The translations under genes were made by a program, and so were the position numbers. From a virus: a stretch of DNA of 20,126 nucleotides. The stretch is taken from positions 1 to 20,126 of the IMG/VR virus record IMGVR_UViG_3300006030_000149, one strand, 5' to 3'. This document shows, in pieces, positions 7,053 to 15,900 of this stretch. Every line of letters starts with the position of its first letter. Position 1 is the stretch's first letter. The notes beneath the pieces were generated by a model. That model did not search any database. It had not been told where the DNA came from and saw only the letters and a program-made list of their open reading frames with translations.

Positions 7053-7574
7053 ATGGCTCTCCCGAATAAAGTTTTGCCCGGTTTTAGTGCTGCTCTGTGG
7101 GCGCAATCCGGCGCAACCCCCACGCCTCTTTCGACAACCAATCTGTCGGTTTGGACTGCTGAAGTTCAAGATATTGTCGGCACTTCTGCCGGTGGTCTTG
7201 GCACCAGTGGTTTGCAACTGAATGTCGAAGCCGTTCCTGCCTTTGGTCAGGACGATGCAATGGCTAACTTCTCGGTTGCCGGATCGCGTCAGTCGGACAA
7301 GATTCCGACTCAAGCAGCGCCGACTTCCATGACCATCACCGCAGCTTGGAATCCTTCGGATACCGGTCTGCTGCTGATGCGTGCTGATGCAGCCAACGGC
7401 ACGATTGACCGCACCTTCGTGGTGTCGGCCTATGACGGCACGAACGTGGTTGCCTATGCTTTCAACGGTCGCGTGAGTCAGTTCCAAATTGACGCACAAC
7501 CCGGCGCGGAAGCTAAGTGCATCTTCACGATTCACCCGCGTGGCAATCAGTACGGTTGGTCAAACAACACCTAA
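7053..7574 (+). CDS. Major tail tube protein
   Basis: 173 residues. It is predicted to form stacked hexameric rings around the tape measure. The sequence is beta-rich and Ala/Thr/Ser-rich, with a segment SMTITAAWNPSDTGLLLMRADAANGTIDRTFVVSA in the middle that resembles the strand-helix-strand of tail tube proteins, and a C-terminal run FNGRVSQFQIDAQPGAEAKCIFTIHPRG typical of the last strands. It has the strongest ribosome binding site in this part of the cluster (AAGGAAAG, 7041-7048, 5 nt before the ATG), as expected for a protein needed in large amounts. A 40-nt gap precedes it, larger than most here. Confidence 0.82.
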   Translation: MALPNKVLPGFSAALWAQSGATPTPLSTTNLSVWTAEVQDIVGTSAGGLGTSGLQLNVEAVPAFGQDDAMANFSVAGSRQSDKIPTQAAPTSMTITAAWNPSDTGLLLMRADAANGTIDRTFVVSAYDGTNVVAYAFNGRVSQFQIDAQPGAEAKCIFTIHPRGNQYGWSNNT

Positions 7575-7577
7575 GAC

Positions 7578-7802
7578 ATGACCACGACAATACAAAACAC
7601 GAATGACCTTCTTTCCTTTCTTGTGACCCAAGCCGAGTCCCGCAAGGACTGGTTTGGGTTCACACAACAAAGGATGACGGCGATTTCGTTAGCGCACGAG
7701 ATTGCTGCGCGTCATGCCAACACGATGACCCCCGAGGAGGTTGTCGAGTACGCTATCGCAATCAACACGCAAATCTTTCACAAGATCATCAAGCCACAAT
7801 AG
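7578..7802 (+). CDS. Small hypothetical tail-module protein
   Basis: 74 residues, not recognised. It looks mainly helical, with LLSFLVTQAESRKDWFGFTQQRMTAISLAHEIAARHA and then TPEEVVEYAIAINTQIFHKII; no signal peptide, membrane segment or Cys pair. It starts 3 nt after the tail tube stop and ends 6 nt before the gp10-like gene, so it belongs to the same transcript and is probably translated by coupling. The context suggests a tail assembly factor, but that is inference from position only. Confidence 0.65.
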   Translation: MTTTIQNTNDLLSFLVTQAESRKDWFGFTQQRMTAISLAHEIAARHANTMTPEEVVEYAIAINTQIFHKIIKPQ

Positions 7803-7808
7803 GTCATC

Positions 7809-8363
7809 ATGGCAGGCTTCACATTCAAGTTTGAAGGTCTGTCGGATGTCTTACAAGTCTTTGATGAACTTGCCCGAGAGATCGGGGACAAGGAAGCCCG
7901 AAGCAAAATCCTAGTCCCGGCGACCAAAAAGGCGATGCAGCCTGTTTTGGCAAACGCTCAACAAAACGCCCCCGTCGACACGGGCGGTCTGCGCCTTTCG
8001 CTTCAAGTAGAAGCCCGCCGACCGAATCGGCGTGATCGTCGCTCCAAGTATGTGAGCGAGACTGATACGGTCATTGCTGCGGTCACAACCGCATCGGGGC
8101 GCAAACTCAAAGCAATGAGCGAGGGAAAAGGACTAGCCCGCGCCAAGAAAAAACTTGAGAGAATGGGCGTGGATTCCTCCCGCTTCATGGGGGTGGATTC
8201 TGATGCTCGGGCTATTGCTCAAGAGTTTGGCAGCGCACATAACGGGGCAAAACCGTATTTGCGACCTGCGCTTGAAAGCAATGCAATGGTGGTGGCTAAT
8301 GACTTAGGCAAAACATTAGCCGCACAAATTACTAAATACAAGTCAAGGAAATTTAAGAAATGA
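7809..8363 (+). CDS. HK97 gp10-like tail completion / neck protein
   Basis: 184 residues. The family marks are clear: N-terminal FKFEGLSDVLQVFDELAREIG, then a long helix leading to NAPVDTGGLRLSL (the APVDTG-LR pattern around residue 57), and a C-terminal AIAQEFGSAHNGAKPYLRPALES, the aromatic/Gly-x-Pro-Tyr-Arg-Pro-Ala signature. A charged, Lys/Arg-rich insertion lies between (about residues 75-125). These proteins act at the head-tail interface. AGGT lies 4 nt before the ATG. In most HK97-like clusters this gene precedes the tail terminator and tail tube; here it comes after the tube gene. Its stop overlaps the next gene as ATGA. Confidence 0.85.
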   Translation: MAGFTFKFEGLSDVLQVFDELAREIGDKEARSKILVPATKKAMQPVLANAQQNAPVDTGGLRLSLQVEARRPNRRDRRSKYVSETDTVIAAVTTASGRKLKAMSEGKGLARAKKKLERMGVDSSRFMGVDSDARAIAQEFGSAHNGAKPYLRPALESNAMVVANDLGKTLAAQITKYKSRKFKK

Positions 8364-8839
8364 GCAAGATTGCAGCGGCTCTCGGTGAGTCATACCAAGC
8401 TAAGCGGGAAGAACTCCGCACCCGAAAGTTTGAACTTGCAGGGCATACCTTCAAGGTTCGCGTGCCTATCGTTGCCGAGACTGATGCCATGTTCAAACGC
8501 ATCAGTGAACCCGATGAGGCTTTAATTCAGACGACCTACGAAAAGTTGGCAAAGCCAATGATGCAATTCAAGGAAGAAGCCGACAAAACCGGCTTTGAAT
8601 TCCTTAAGGATGACATCATCATCAATGGCAATTCCCTGAAGCAAACCGCCAAGACTCAAGTGATGACGCAAGCCCGCATCACTGAGTACATCAAGTTACT
8701 GGTGCCGGTCGAAGGCACGATGGATGACATTACCTATGAGGACATTGAGGCTGAATTTCCAATGTCCACTCAGCTTGCCCTGATTGAGAAGATTACTGAG
8801 GTTATCTCCCCGACCTACAGGGAATCGCGGGGAAACTAA
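8360..8839 (+). CDS. Tail assembly chaperone G (0-frame product)
   Basis: 159 residues. By analogy to lambda gpG it binds the tape measure before the tail tube polymerises. The protein is helical and acidic with a beta start (KFELAGHTFKVRVPIVAETDAMFKRI), which is common in this family. It opens on an ATGA overlap with the gp10-like gene, with AAGGAA 9 nt upstream. The assignment depends on the context: it sits just before the tape measure and ends in a slippery sequence that joins it to the next frame. The last sense codons, Gly-Asn, are the slip codons themselves, and the stop follows at once, which is the arrangement expected for programmed frameshifting. Confidence 0.82.
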   Translation: MSKIAAALGESYQAKREELRTRKFELAGHTFKVRVPIVAETDAMFKRISEPDEALIQTTYEKLAKPMMQFKEEADKTGFEFLKDDIIINGNSLKQTAKTQVMTQARITEYIKLLVPVEGTMDDITYEDIEAEFPMSTQLALIEKITEVISPTYRESRGN

Positions 8840-9195
8840 CACGCTCGTTGAGGAAACAGGTAGAAGCCGCCATGATCTTCAACGGGCACACTCAAGACTC
8901 CATCGCGGCTTTGGACGAACCCATCATGGCCGACATACAGACGATGTATGCCGATGGCATGGTGGGCAATCACAACTCAATCTATCTTCTTGGCACTCTC
9001 ATCACCGGGGTATTCAACTACCTTCGCGCAGAGTCGGCTTCGCCATTCTCATTGGCTAAGATTCTTGGGCCTGCCAATGACTACATCTTTCCCCCGTTGT
9101 CGGAAGAACAAAAGAAAGCTCAGGCTAGTGAGCAGCTTCTTTCTTTTATGACGATGGCCCCCGGCTTTAATAAAGAGAGGTTCAACCGTGGCTAA
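8360..9195 (+). CDS. G-T fusion tail assembly chaperone made by -1 frameshift
   Basis: Predicted minor product. Ribosomes slip back one base at GGGAAAC (8830-8836), reread the C as the first base of CTA (8836-8838), and continue in the frame that runs to the stop at 9193-9195. The result is 159 residues of G plus 119 more, about 278 residues, close in size to lambda gpG-T. In lambda the T part recruits tail tube subunits to the tape measure bound by G. The downstream frame has no good independent start and is open back to 8800, beyond the slip site. The frameshift is inferred from sequence, not observed. Confidence 0.75.
8830..8887 (+). promoter_or_regulatory. Programmed -1 ribosomal frameshift site with downstream stem-loop
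   Basis: GGGAAAC at 8830-8836 is an X-XXY-YYZ heptamer in the right phase (codons GGA AAC of gene G, then stop TAA). Six nt later a 12-bp stem forms between 8843-8854 and 8876-8887, with ten Watson-Crick and two G-U pairs, and a 21-nt loop. The spacing is in the range known for stimulatory structures. The lambda G/T slip site is GGGAAAG, one base different. Confidence 0.8.
8848..9195 (+). CDS. T domain frame of the G-T fusion (no good start of its own)
   Basis: As a free-standing frame it could start at TTG 8848 or ATG 8872, but neither has a ribosome site and both lie inside the predicted frameshift stem-loop. It is therefore read here as the C-terminal T part of the fusion, entered at 8836. 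The encoded domain is helical: IFNGHTQDSIAALDEPIMADIQTMYADGM, then an apolar stretch YLLGTLITGVFNYLRA and a Pro-rich link FPPLSEEQKKA before a last helix. Its stop overlaps the tape measure start by 8 nt. Confidence 0.7.
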   Translation: MRKQVEAAMIFNGHTQDSIAALDEPIMADIQTMYADGMVGNHNSIYLLGTLITGVFNYLRAESASPFSLAKILGPANDYIFPPLSEEQKKAQASEQLLSFMTMAPGFNKERFNRG

Positions 9196-11176
9196 CATGA
9201 TTGCCCGTTTGGGCGTATTGCTCGGTCTTGACACCGCAGAATTCAACAAAGGGCTTGCAGAAGCCGAGCGCAAGCTAGAAACATTCACGGCACAGGCTCA
9301 ACGCGGCGCGGCTATCGCGGGCACTGCTTTCGTGGCGATGACCGCCAAGGCAATGCAATATGCCGATGAGATTGCCGATGTTGCCAAGGCTAATGAGTTT
9401 GCGATTGACAGCATCATCAAGCTGCAAGATGCCCTAGCCAACTCAGGCGGGAAAGCCGAAGACGCAGGGAAGTTGCTTTCCTCATTCAGCAGCTATGTAG
9501 ACAAAGCGGCTGAAGGATCGTTTGAGGCTCAGAAGCTCTTTGCCAAGCTCGGCGTTTCCTTTCAAGACCTCGGCAAGCTATCCGGCGAAGAATTGTTTGG
9601 CAAAGCGGTCAAGGGCATCGCGGCTATTGACGATTCGGTCACTCGCTCGGCCAAAGCAATGGAAATCTTCGGCAAGGCAGCTAAAGGCGTTGACTTTGGC
9701 GGCATTGCCGAAGGCATGGACAAGGTGCTTGTCGAAACACAAAAGCAAGCCGCAGCTATTGAGCAGCTTGCGGAACTCTACGATAAGTTGGCGCAGGCCG
9801 GTCGGGAATTTTTGCTCAAGTTCATCAAGGAATTTGGCCCGCTAGTCTCGGATGCTTTTGATTACTTCAACAAACTGAAAAGCGGCGGCGATATGCTGTT
9901 CAGCATTTTCAAGACTGTTGGCGAAACAATTCTTGTTCTTGGTGCAAATGTCGCGTATGTCTTTACGCAAATTTACAAGGACATTGAAACCATCTTTAAG
10001 CAAGTCGGCGCACTTGCTCGTGGCGATTTAGACGAATTCAGTAGGCTTCACAAGGAAGCTGTTGAGCGTGCAAAGAAAGACCGCGAAGAACTAGACCGCT
10101 TTGAGCAAAAGGTATTGGGTGGCGCGGGCGGCGGTCGCGGCAGCATCATCCCCCCGCTTGCCGGCGCAGGACAGCCAACAGGCCAAAGGCGAGAAGTGGC
10201 GATTCCAAAGGAGGTGGAAGCCGAACTCAAAGCCAAGATGAAGATGTGGGCAGACTCTATGCGGCGCTATCAAGCCGAGCAAGATGCCCTGAACAATCTT
10301 GAAATTGCGTACGGCAAGCTCATCAGCACCACAGTTGATTATGAAAAAGCGTTAGATCGTCGCGTTGATCTAGAAGAACAACTGATTGAGTTGGACTTCA
10401 AAAAGAAAGACCTGACTGATTACGAATTTGAGTATCGGCGCAAGATGATTGAACTCAATCATCAGCAAATGGAAGCTTTGCGCGAAATTCAACAAATGGA
10501 ATTGCTGCCCGATGACCGATCTGCACGCATTGAAAAGCAAAATCAACTTTATGAGCGTCAGGTTGCGCTGATCAAAAAGGTGCGCGATACCGAAGAATTA
10601 CGGCGCACGGGCGACATCACCAAAGGTTTCATGGAAGCGGCCAAAGATTTTTTCCAAAACCTTCCGACCGAAATGGAAACCGGCGCGGCAATGTTTGGTT
10701 CTATGGTGGGCAACATGGGCCGTGCTCTTGATAATTTTGTCCGCACCGGCAAGTTGAACTTCAAAGACTTTGCGCGAAGCGTCATTCTTGACTTGATTGC
10801 CATTCAACTCAAGGCGCAAGCCATGAAGATGTTTGCAAATCTTCTTGGATTCAGTGCAGGCCCGCAAACCGGCACTACGGTTCCTGTGGCCGATATTCCT
10901 TTGCCCGGTCGCGCAGAAGGCGGCGCAGTTGTAAGTGGCTCGGCCTACATGGTTGGAGAGCGTGGGCCTGAGTTGTTCGTGCCGCGCATGAGTGGGTCAA
11001 TCATTCCCAACAAGGCATTGGGCGCAATGGGCAACACAACCAATGTGACCAACTACAACATCAACGCAATTGATGTGAAGTCTTTTGAAGAACGCATCAT
11101 GGGAAGTTCAAACGCTGTATGGGCGGCTAACATTTATGCGCAGAAGCGTCTGCCTCTTGGCGCAGGGAGAATGTAA
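9188..11176 (+). CDS. Tail tape measure protein (lambda-family type)
   Basis: 662 residues. It fills the tail tube during assembly, sets its length and is ejected ahead of the DNA. The protein starts with a motif common to tape measures, RLGVLLGLDTAEFNKGLAEAE, followed by long Ala/Lys/Glu helices. A hydrophobic stretch at about residues 235-265 (TVGETILVLGANVAYVF) is the usual membrane-active segment. Long coiled coils follow (about 340-470). The C-terminus carries GSAYMVGERGPELFVPRMSG near residue 590, a typical ending of lambda-family tape measures. The start is GTG 9188 because GAGAGG ends 7 nt before it; ATG 9197 is the alternative. At 1.5 angstroms per helical residue, 662 residues suggest a tail near 100 nm. 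Confidence 0.92.
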   Translation: MANMIARLGVLLGLDTAEFNKGLAEAERKLETFTAQAQRGAAIAGTAFVAMTAKAMQYADEIADVAKANEFAIDSIIKLQDALANSGGKAEDAGKLLSSFSSYVDKAAEGSFEAQKLFAKLGVSFQDLGKLSGEELFGKAVKGIAAIDDSVTRSAKAMEIFGKAAKGVDFGGIAEGMDKVLVETQKQAAAIEQLAELYDKLAQAGREFLLKFIKEFGPLVSDAFDYFNKLKSGGDMLFSIFKTVGETILVLGANVAYVFTQIYKDIETIFKQVGALARGDLDEFSRLHKEAVERAKKDREELDRFEQKVLGGAGGGRGSIIPPLAGAGQPTGQRREVAIPKEVEAELKAKMKMWADSMRRYQAEQDALNNLEIAYGKLISTTVDYEKALDRRVDLEEQLIELDFKKKDLTDYEFEYRRKMIELNHQQMEALREIQQMELLPDDRSARIEKQNQLYERQVALIKKVRDTEELRRTGDITKGFMEAAKDFFQNLPTEMETGAAMFGSMVGNMGRALDNFVRTGKLNFKDFARSVILDLIAIQLKAQAMKMFANLLGFSAGPQTGTTVPVADIPLPGRAEGGAVVSGSAYMVGERGPELFVPRMSGSIIPNKALGAMGNTTNVTNYNINAIDVKSFEERIMGSSNAVWAANIYAQKRLPLGAGRM

Positions 11177-11827
11177 ATGTCTTTCCAAACTATCGTTGAC
11201 ATTCAGCAGTCGATGACGGTGAACAACCGTCGAACTATCGGTCAGCAAGTCACCCGTGGTGGGCAGATCAGGACGGCGCAATACCTTACGTCAGTGCCTT
11301 GGGTGTTCACCATCACGCCGCATAACTTCCTGTACTACCCGCAAGTTCGAGATGTCATTCAGACGATTGACAACCTAGACCGAGAGCTTCCTGCAAACAT
11401 CACATTCAGCAGCGCCACTCTTTCTTGGTTTACTGAATATAAAGGTGGATTAAATGCAGTGCAGGCGGCGGCATTGACCCTTGCATCAGTTCCCCCTGCC
11501 AACTCACAGACCATCACGGTTGGCAATCTTCCTGCGGTTGGATCAAGTACGGTTGTATTTGCAGCAGGCGATTTCCTTCAATTAGGAAGCTATGTCTACA
11601 AAGTCACGCAACAAGTCTTGCGCGGCAGTGCATCGACTGTATCGGTTAGCCTGCACCGGCCTGTAATCGGAACCCCGGCAACTGGCACGCTTACTGCTGT
11701 TGGTTCTGCGGTGTATTTTCCTGTCTATGCTGAAGTCTGCCCGACCTACACGCTTACGCCCATGACCGCCGGCGCGTTTGTAAACTGGGATCAGCCGTTC
11801 GTGTTTCGGGAGAATGTCGCGCCATGA
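11177..11827 (+). CDS. Minor tail protein in the gpM/distal-tail position
   Basis: 216 residues, almost wholly beta strand. It begins MSFQTIVDIQQSMTVNNRRTIGQQVTRGGQIRTAQYL and continues with PWVFTITPHNFLYYPQVRDVIQTIDNLDREL, a strand-helix pattern seen in ring-forming tail proteins. Lambda has gpM, and many siphophages a distal tail protein, directly after the tape measure; this gene has that slot. A Thr/Ser/Val-rich middle (about 105-175) looks like an inserted beta domain, with GDFLQLGSYVYKV at its core. The ATG directly follows the tape measure stop, and AGGGAG lies 7 nt before it. No sharp motif fixes the family, so the role rests on position and fold pattern. Confidence 0.65.
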   Translation: MSFQTIVDIQQSMTVNNRRTIGQQVTRGGQIRTAQYLTSVPWVFTITPHNFLYYPQVRDVIQTIDNLDRELPANITFSSATLSWFTEYKGGLNAVQAAALTLASVPPANSQTITVGNLPAVGSSTVVFAAGDFLQLGSYVYKVTQQVLRGSASTVSVSLHRPVIGTPATGTLTAVGSAVYFPVYAEVCPTYTLTPMTAGAFVNWDQPFVFRENVAP

Positions 11828-12477
11828 CTACCACAATGACCGCGCTGAATAGCGCGAACATTCGACACGCCGAATTCGTCAAGTTGTCTGTTGGCAATCC
11901 GGCATCTCCAACGATCTACACATTCTGCAATGCTGCTGCGCCGATTACGGTTGGTGGCAATACATTTAGTGCATTGGGTGCATTGCTGTCTGTTGGGGAA
12001 GTGCAGCGTGATGTCAAGGCCACATCGTTTGATATGTCGATTGCCCTGACTGGCATCGATCCAAATTACGTTGCGCTGATTCTTTCAAGTGACATCAAAG
12101 GCAGCACCGTAGAGGTTTGGCGCGGTTTTTTAGATTCAAACAATCAAATTATCACCACGCCGACGACACAATTCTTTAAGCGGTGGCAGGGCATCATCAA
12201 CAACGTCAGCATCACTGAAGACTTTAACGAACAGATGCGGCAGCGGGTGGCGACTTGCAACATCACTTGCTCAAGCATGAGGCGTGTTTTAGAAAATCGC
12301 ATTGCAGGCATCAAGACCAACAAAACCATTTGGCAGTCGATCTATTCGGGCGACACCTCCATGAGTCGAGTCGATGCCATCTCTAACACCTATTTTGACT
12401 TTGGCGGCAAACCTAACACCGGAAGTATTTCGGAGCCGGGGGGTAGTCAAGACATACCGGATGTGCAACAAAATTGA
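11824..12477 (+). CDS. Tail tip / hub protein in the gpL position
   Basis: 217 residues. The first 120 residues read as a beta-barrel hub domain of the kind found in gpL-, DUF1833- and DUF2163-type tail proteins: AEFVKLSV, then ITVGGNTFSALGALLSVGEVQ, SFDMSIALTGIDPNYVALIL, GSTVEVWRGFLD and FKRWQGIINNVSI. A second, shorter part has TCNITCSSMRRVLENRIAGIKTNKTIWQSIYSGDTSM. Two Cys (near 145-150) recall the metal-binding Cys of gpL, but a full four-Cys set is not visible. It starts on an ATGA overlap with the previous gene and stops on a TTGA overlap with the acetyltransferase. A six-G run near 12438-12443 lies in its disordered C-terminus. Confidence 0.65.
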   Translation: MTTTMTALNSANIRHAEFVKLSVGNPASPTIYTFCNAAAPITVGGNTFSALGALLSVGEVQRDVKATSFDMSIALTGIDPNYVALILSSDIKGSTVEVWRGFLDSNNQIITTPTTQFFKRWQGIINNVSITEDFNEQMRQRVATCNITCSSMRRVLENRIAGIKTNKTIWQSIYSGDTSMSRVDAISNTYFDFGGKPNTGSISEPGGSQDIPDVQQN

Positions 12478-12920
12478 TCCGCGAAGCTTCAAAGTTTGAT
12501 TTGGATGCGTGCGTTGAGATGATGCGTAAGTACGCATCAGAATCACCCATCTTCAAACTTCGGCAAGCGGCTTTCCATGACAATCAATATGTAAGGCATT
12601 TCCTTTTTAGTCTGATTGCCGGTCGCGGATTCATTTTTGTCGATAGCAACTATCGTGGGATGCTTGCGGCGATTGTGACTCCTAACATTTGGTGTCCCGG
12701 CGTGCATGAAGTAAAAGAGTTAGCTTGGTGGGTTGATCCTATGTGCAGAGATGGAACAATTGGCGGCAAGCTGTTCATTGCCTATAAGACAAGAGCAGAA
12801 AGATTGATTAAAGAAGGTCGAGCGCAAGTAATGAGCGTATCCCTTATGGCAAACAGTCCATCAATAGATTTAGAAGGGCGCGGATTCAAGCGAATTGAGT
12901 CCACCTTCTGTAAGGAATAA
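12474..12920 (+). CDS. GNAT-type acetyltransferase
   Basis: 148 residues. The start is TTG 12474, within a TTGA overlap of the previous stop; it gives the opening MIREASKFDLDACVEMM, which matches the usual first strand and helix of GNAT proteins, so TTG is preferred over later ATGs. The acetyl-CoA binding region is visible: strand ELAWWVDP (residues 82-89), then RDGTIGGKL (92-100), the Arg-x-x-x-x-Gly-Gly pattern of motif A, the following helix, and a strand QVMSVSL. The C-terminus has GRGFKRIESTF, like the usual GF ending. The substrate is unknown; the place between tip genes suggests a virion or tail-tip protein, or a cargo gene. No Shine-Dalgarno site is seen, so translation is presumably coupled. 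Confidence 0.72.
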   Translation: MIREASKFDLDACVEMMRKYASESPIFKLRQAAFHDNQYVRHFLFSLIAGRGFIFVDSNYRGMLAAIVTPNIWCPGVHEVKELAWWVDPMCRDGTIGGKLFIAYKTRAERLIKEGRAQVMSVSLMANSPSIDLEGRGFKRIESTFCKE

Positions 12921-12923
12921 GAA

Positions 12924-15900
12924 ATGCCATCATCAATTGTTCTTGCGGCGGCATACGCAGTCGGTTTTGTAACCGAGATGTATGCATCAAGTATGTTGTT
13001 TGCTATGGCGGCAAATTTCGCCATTTCCTACACCGTCAATCGTGTATTTGGCGCAAAGCCTCCGCGTCAGCAGGACAACGGCGTAAGGCAGCAGATTCCC
13101 CCAAGTGCAGACAACTCTATCCCTGTCGTCTATGGCGACGCATGGATGGGCGGCACGTTTGTTGATGCGGTGCTGACCTCTGACAACCAAGCGATGTATT
13201 ACGTTTTGGCAATCAGCAACATTTCGCCAAACGGTCAGTTTACTTTCGACACTACGCAGTTCTACTACGGTGATCGGCTTATTACGTTTGCGCCGGGAAC
13301 CAATCAAGTTGCTTCATTGACTGACGGCGCGGGTAATGTTGATACAAAGATCAACGGCTATCTTTACATCAATCTCTATACCTCAACCGCAGCAGGAACC
13401 ATCACAACAGTTTTGGGCACTGCGCCGAATGTGGCGATGGGCGGCACTGACATACCTGTAAGCCTGCGGTGGCCCTCATCGGGACGGCAGATGAACGGGC
13501 TTGCGTTTGCCATCGTCTATCTTAAATACAGCACTGATGCAGGCTCTACCGGCCTTCAGCCTTTGACCTTCAAAGTCAAACACGCATTGAACGGCACCGG
13601 CGTTGCAAAGCCCGGCTCTGTCCTCAAGGACTATCTGACCAACACTGTCTATGGCGGCGCGGTGCCTTTGGCAAACGTCAACACCACGGCTTGCGACGAT
13701 CTTGACACCTACTCAGACCAAACAATCACCTACACACCTTCGGGCGGTGGGTCAGCCACTCAAGCGCGGTATCGAATCAATGGTGTGCTTGATACGGGTG
13801 AAAGCGTACTCAACAACATTGAAAATATCCTGATTGCCTGCGATTCATGGATCGGCTATCAAGCTGAATCGGGTCAATGGGCACCGATCATCAATAAGGC
13901 AGAGTCCACGGGCTTTGCGTTCGATGACACCAACATCATTGGCGACATTCGGGTGTCGGCCACCGACATCACATCAAGCATCAATCAAGTTGAGTTGTCG
14001 TTTCCTTGGAAAGACAACAAAGATAAACCCGGCTATATCTTCCTCGATCTAGCGGTACTCAATCCTTCGCTGCTCTATCCGAATGAGCCGGTGAACAAGT
14101 ACACCGCGACCCTGAGCATGGTCAATGACTCTGTTCAGGCGCAGTACCTCGGGAATCGGATGTTGGAGCAAGCCCGCGAAGACCTGATCGTTTCCTTCAA
14201 CACGGCATACCCCGGCATTCAGGTCAATGCGGGCGATGTGGTGAGCGTGACCAACTCTGCTTATGGTTGGACGAACAAGCTGTTCCGCGTCATCAAAGTC
14301 AATGAGACTTCATTGCCTGACGGCAATCTTGGTGCTCGATTTGAATTGAGCGAATACAACGCTCAGGTTTACGACGACGCAAGCATCACAGCATTTGCGC
14401 CTGCGCCAAACAGTGATCTTCAATCGGGCTATTATTTCCCTGCACTTCCTGCGCCAACTTTTAGCGATCAGCAACCGGCGCTTTCTCCTCCGACTTTTAG
14501 CGTTACCTGTCAATTGCCAAGCACGGCGCGGGTCACAAGTGTGACTCTGTATTACACCAAGTCGGCAACCCCCTCAATAACAGATTGGGATGTGTGGAGC
14601 GTTCAAACGCCGATCAATGAAGCAGTGTTTCCTGCCGGTGCTGCAATTAAATTTAGCAATGTCATTGTTGGATCAGGCACTTATTATTTTGCGTTTTCAG
14701 TCAGCAATGAACTTGCTACATCTCAAAAATCTACGACTTCTGCTTCGTTCTCTTGGGCACCAATCATTTCATCACTGATTGCTACTTCATGGTCGCCATC
14801 AGTAATTCAGGTTCCCCGCACAGGGGGGGTGCCAACATTCACAAATATCAATCCCCGTTTGTATCTGACATTTGGTGGTGTTCAGGTCAATTTTGTTACT
14901 TCGCAAACCGATAGTGATGCGGCATTTGTAAACAACACATGGCGCATTGGTAACTCAGCAACGACTGGAAACGGCGACATCACCACCACGGGTGGATTGG
15001 TGATGGGCGCAATTACAGATGGTGGCGTTTATGCACAGTGGGGCGACCCCACTGCCATGACAAGTTCGCCTGCTCTTTTGTCGGTTCCTGCCCGATACAA
15101 AGACAACACGGGCACCATTTATCAAACAAGCTTCAATTCGCTTCAATTCATTTTTCTTGATAGTGGCATTGTCGGTCCAACTGGTCCGACCGGCACTATT
15201 GGTCCAACTGGCAATCAAGGGGCAACAGGTGGGCAAGGCCCAACCGGGGCATCGGGTCCGACCGGCACTCAAGGCCCAACGGGTAGTTCGGGTCCGACAG
15301 GTGGATCAGGTCCGACTGGGCCTTTGGGTCCAACCGGCACATCAGGGCCAACTGGCGCGACTGGCGTAACTGGTCCAACTGGTATTGGCGGGAATCAATA
15401 CGCCACCGCATATCTATATCAATGGTCGCCAACGCAACCCGGAAATCCTTCGGGATCATCTACTTATGTTTGGGCAAGCGGTTCTAATACTTCGTATACG
15501 GGCGGCAGTGGATGGTCTGTTACGCTTTCGGCCAATCCCGGAACCCCCGGCTTATATTTGTGGATTGCTTCAAAAGCCGTTGCTGATGTTGGTGGCGTAA
15601 CAAGTACATCTGTCAATTGGACTAGCGGTTTTTCTGTCGTTGCTCAATCTGCCAATGGCACAAATGGCAGCACTGGTCCCACGGGTATCAATGGAAGCAA
15701 GACGGCGCGACCTGTTGTTTATCAATGGGCGGCAACCATTCCATCAGGTCCAACTGGCACATCCACTTATACATGGTCAAGCGGAACATTTACGCCTGAT
15801 CCTCCGGGATGGAGCTCCACAATTACATCTTCTCCATCTCCGGGGTACACATTGTGGGCAGCTACCGCATCAATTATTGATAGCGCAACAGCGACAACAA

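Noticed and set aside
8848-8872. Independent translation start for the T frame (TTG 8848 or ATG 8872)
   Set aside because: Neither has a ribosome site, both lie in the predicted frameshift stem-loop, and the frame is open upstream through the slip site, so entry by frameshift explains it better.
12438-12477. Frameshift at the six-G run joining the 11824 gene to the acetyltransferase
   Set aside because: The acetyltransferase frame has a stop at 12444 just after the run, and the GNAT fold starts naturally at TTG 12474, so no fusion is needed.
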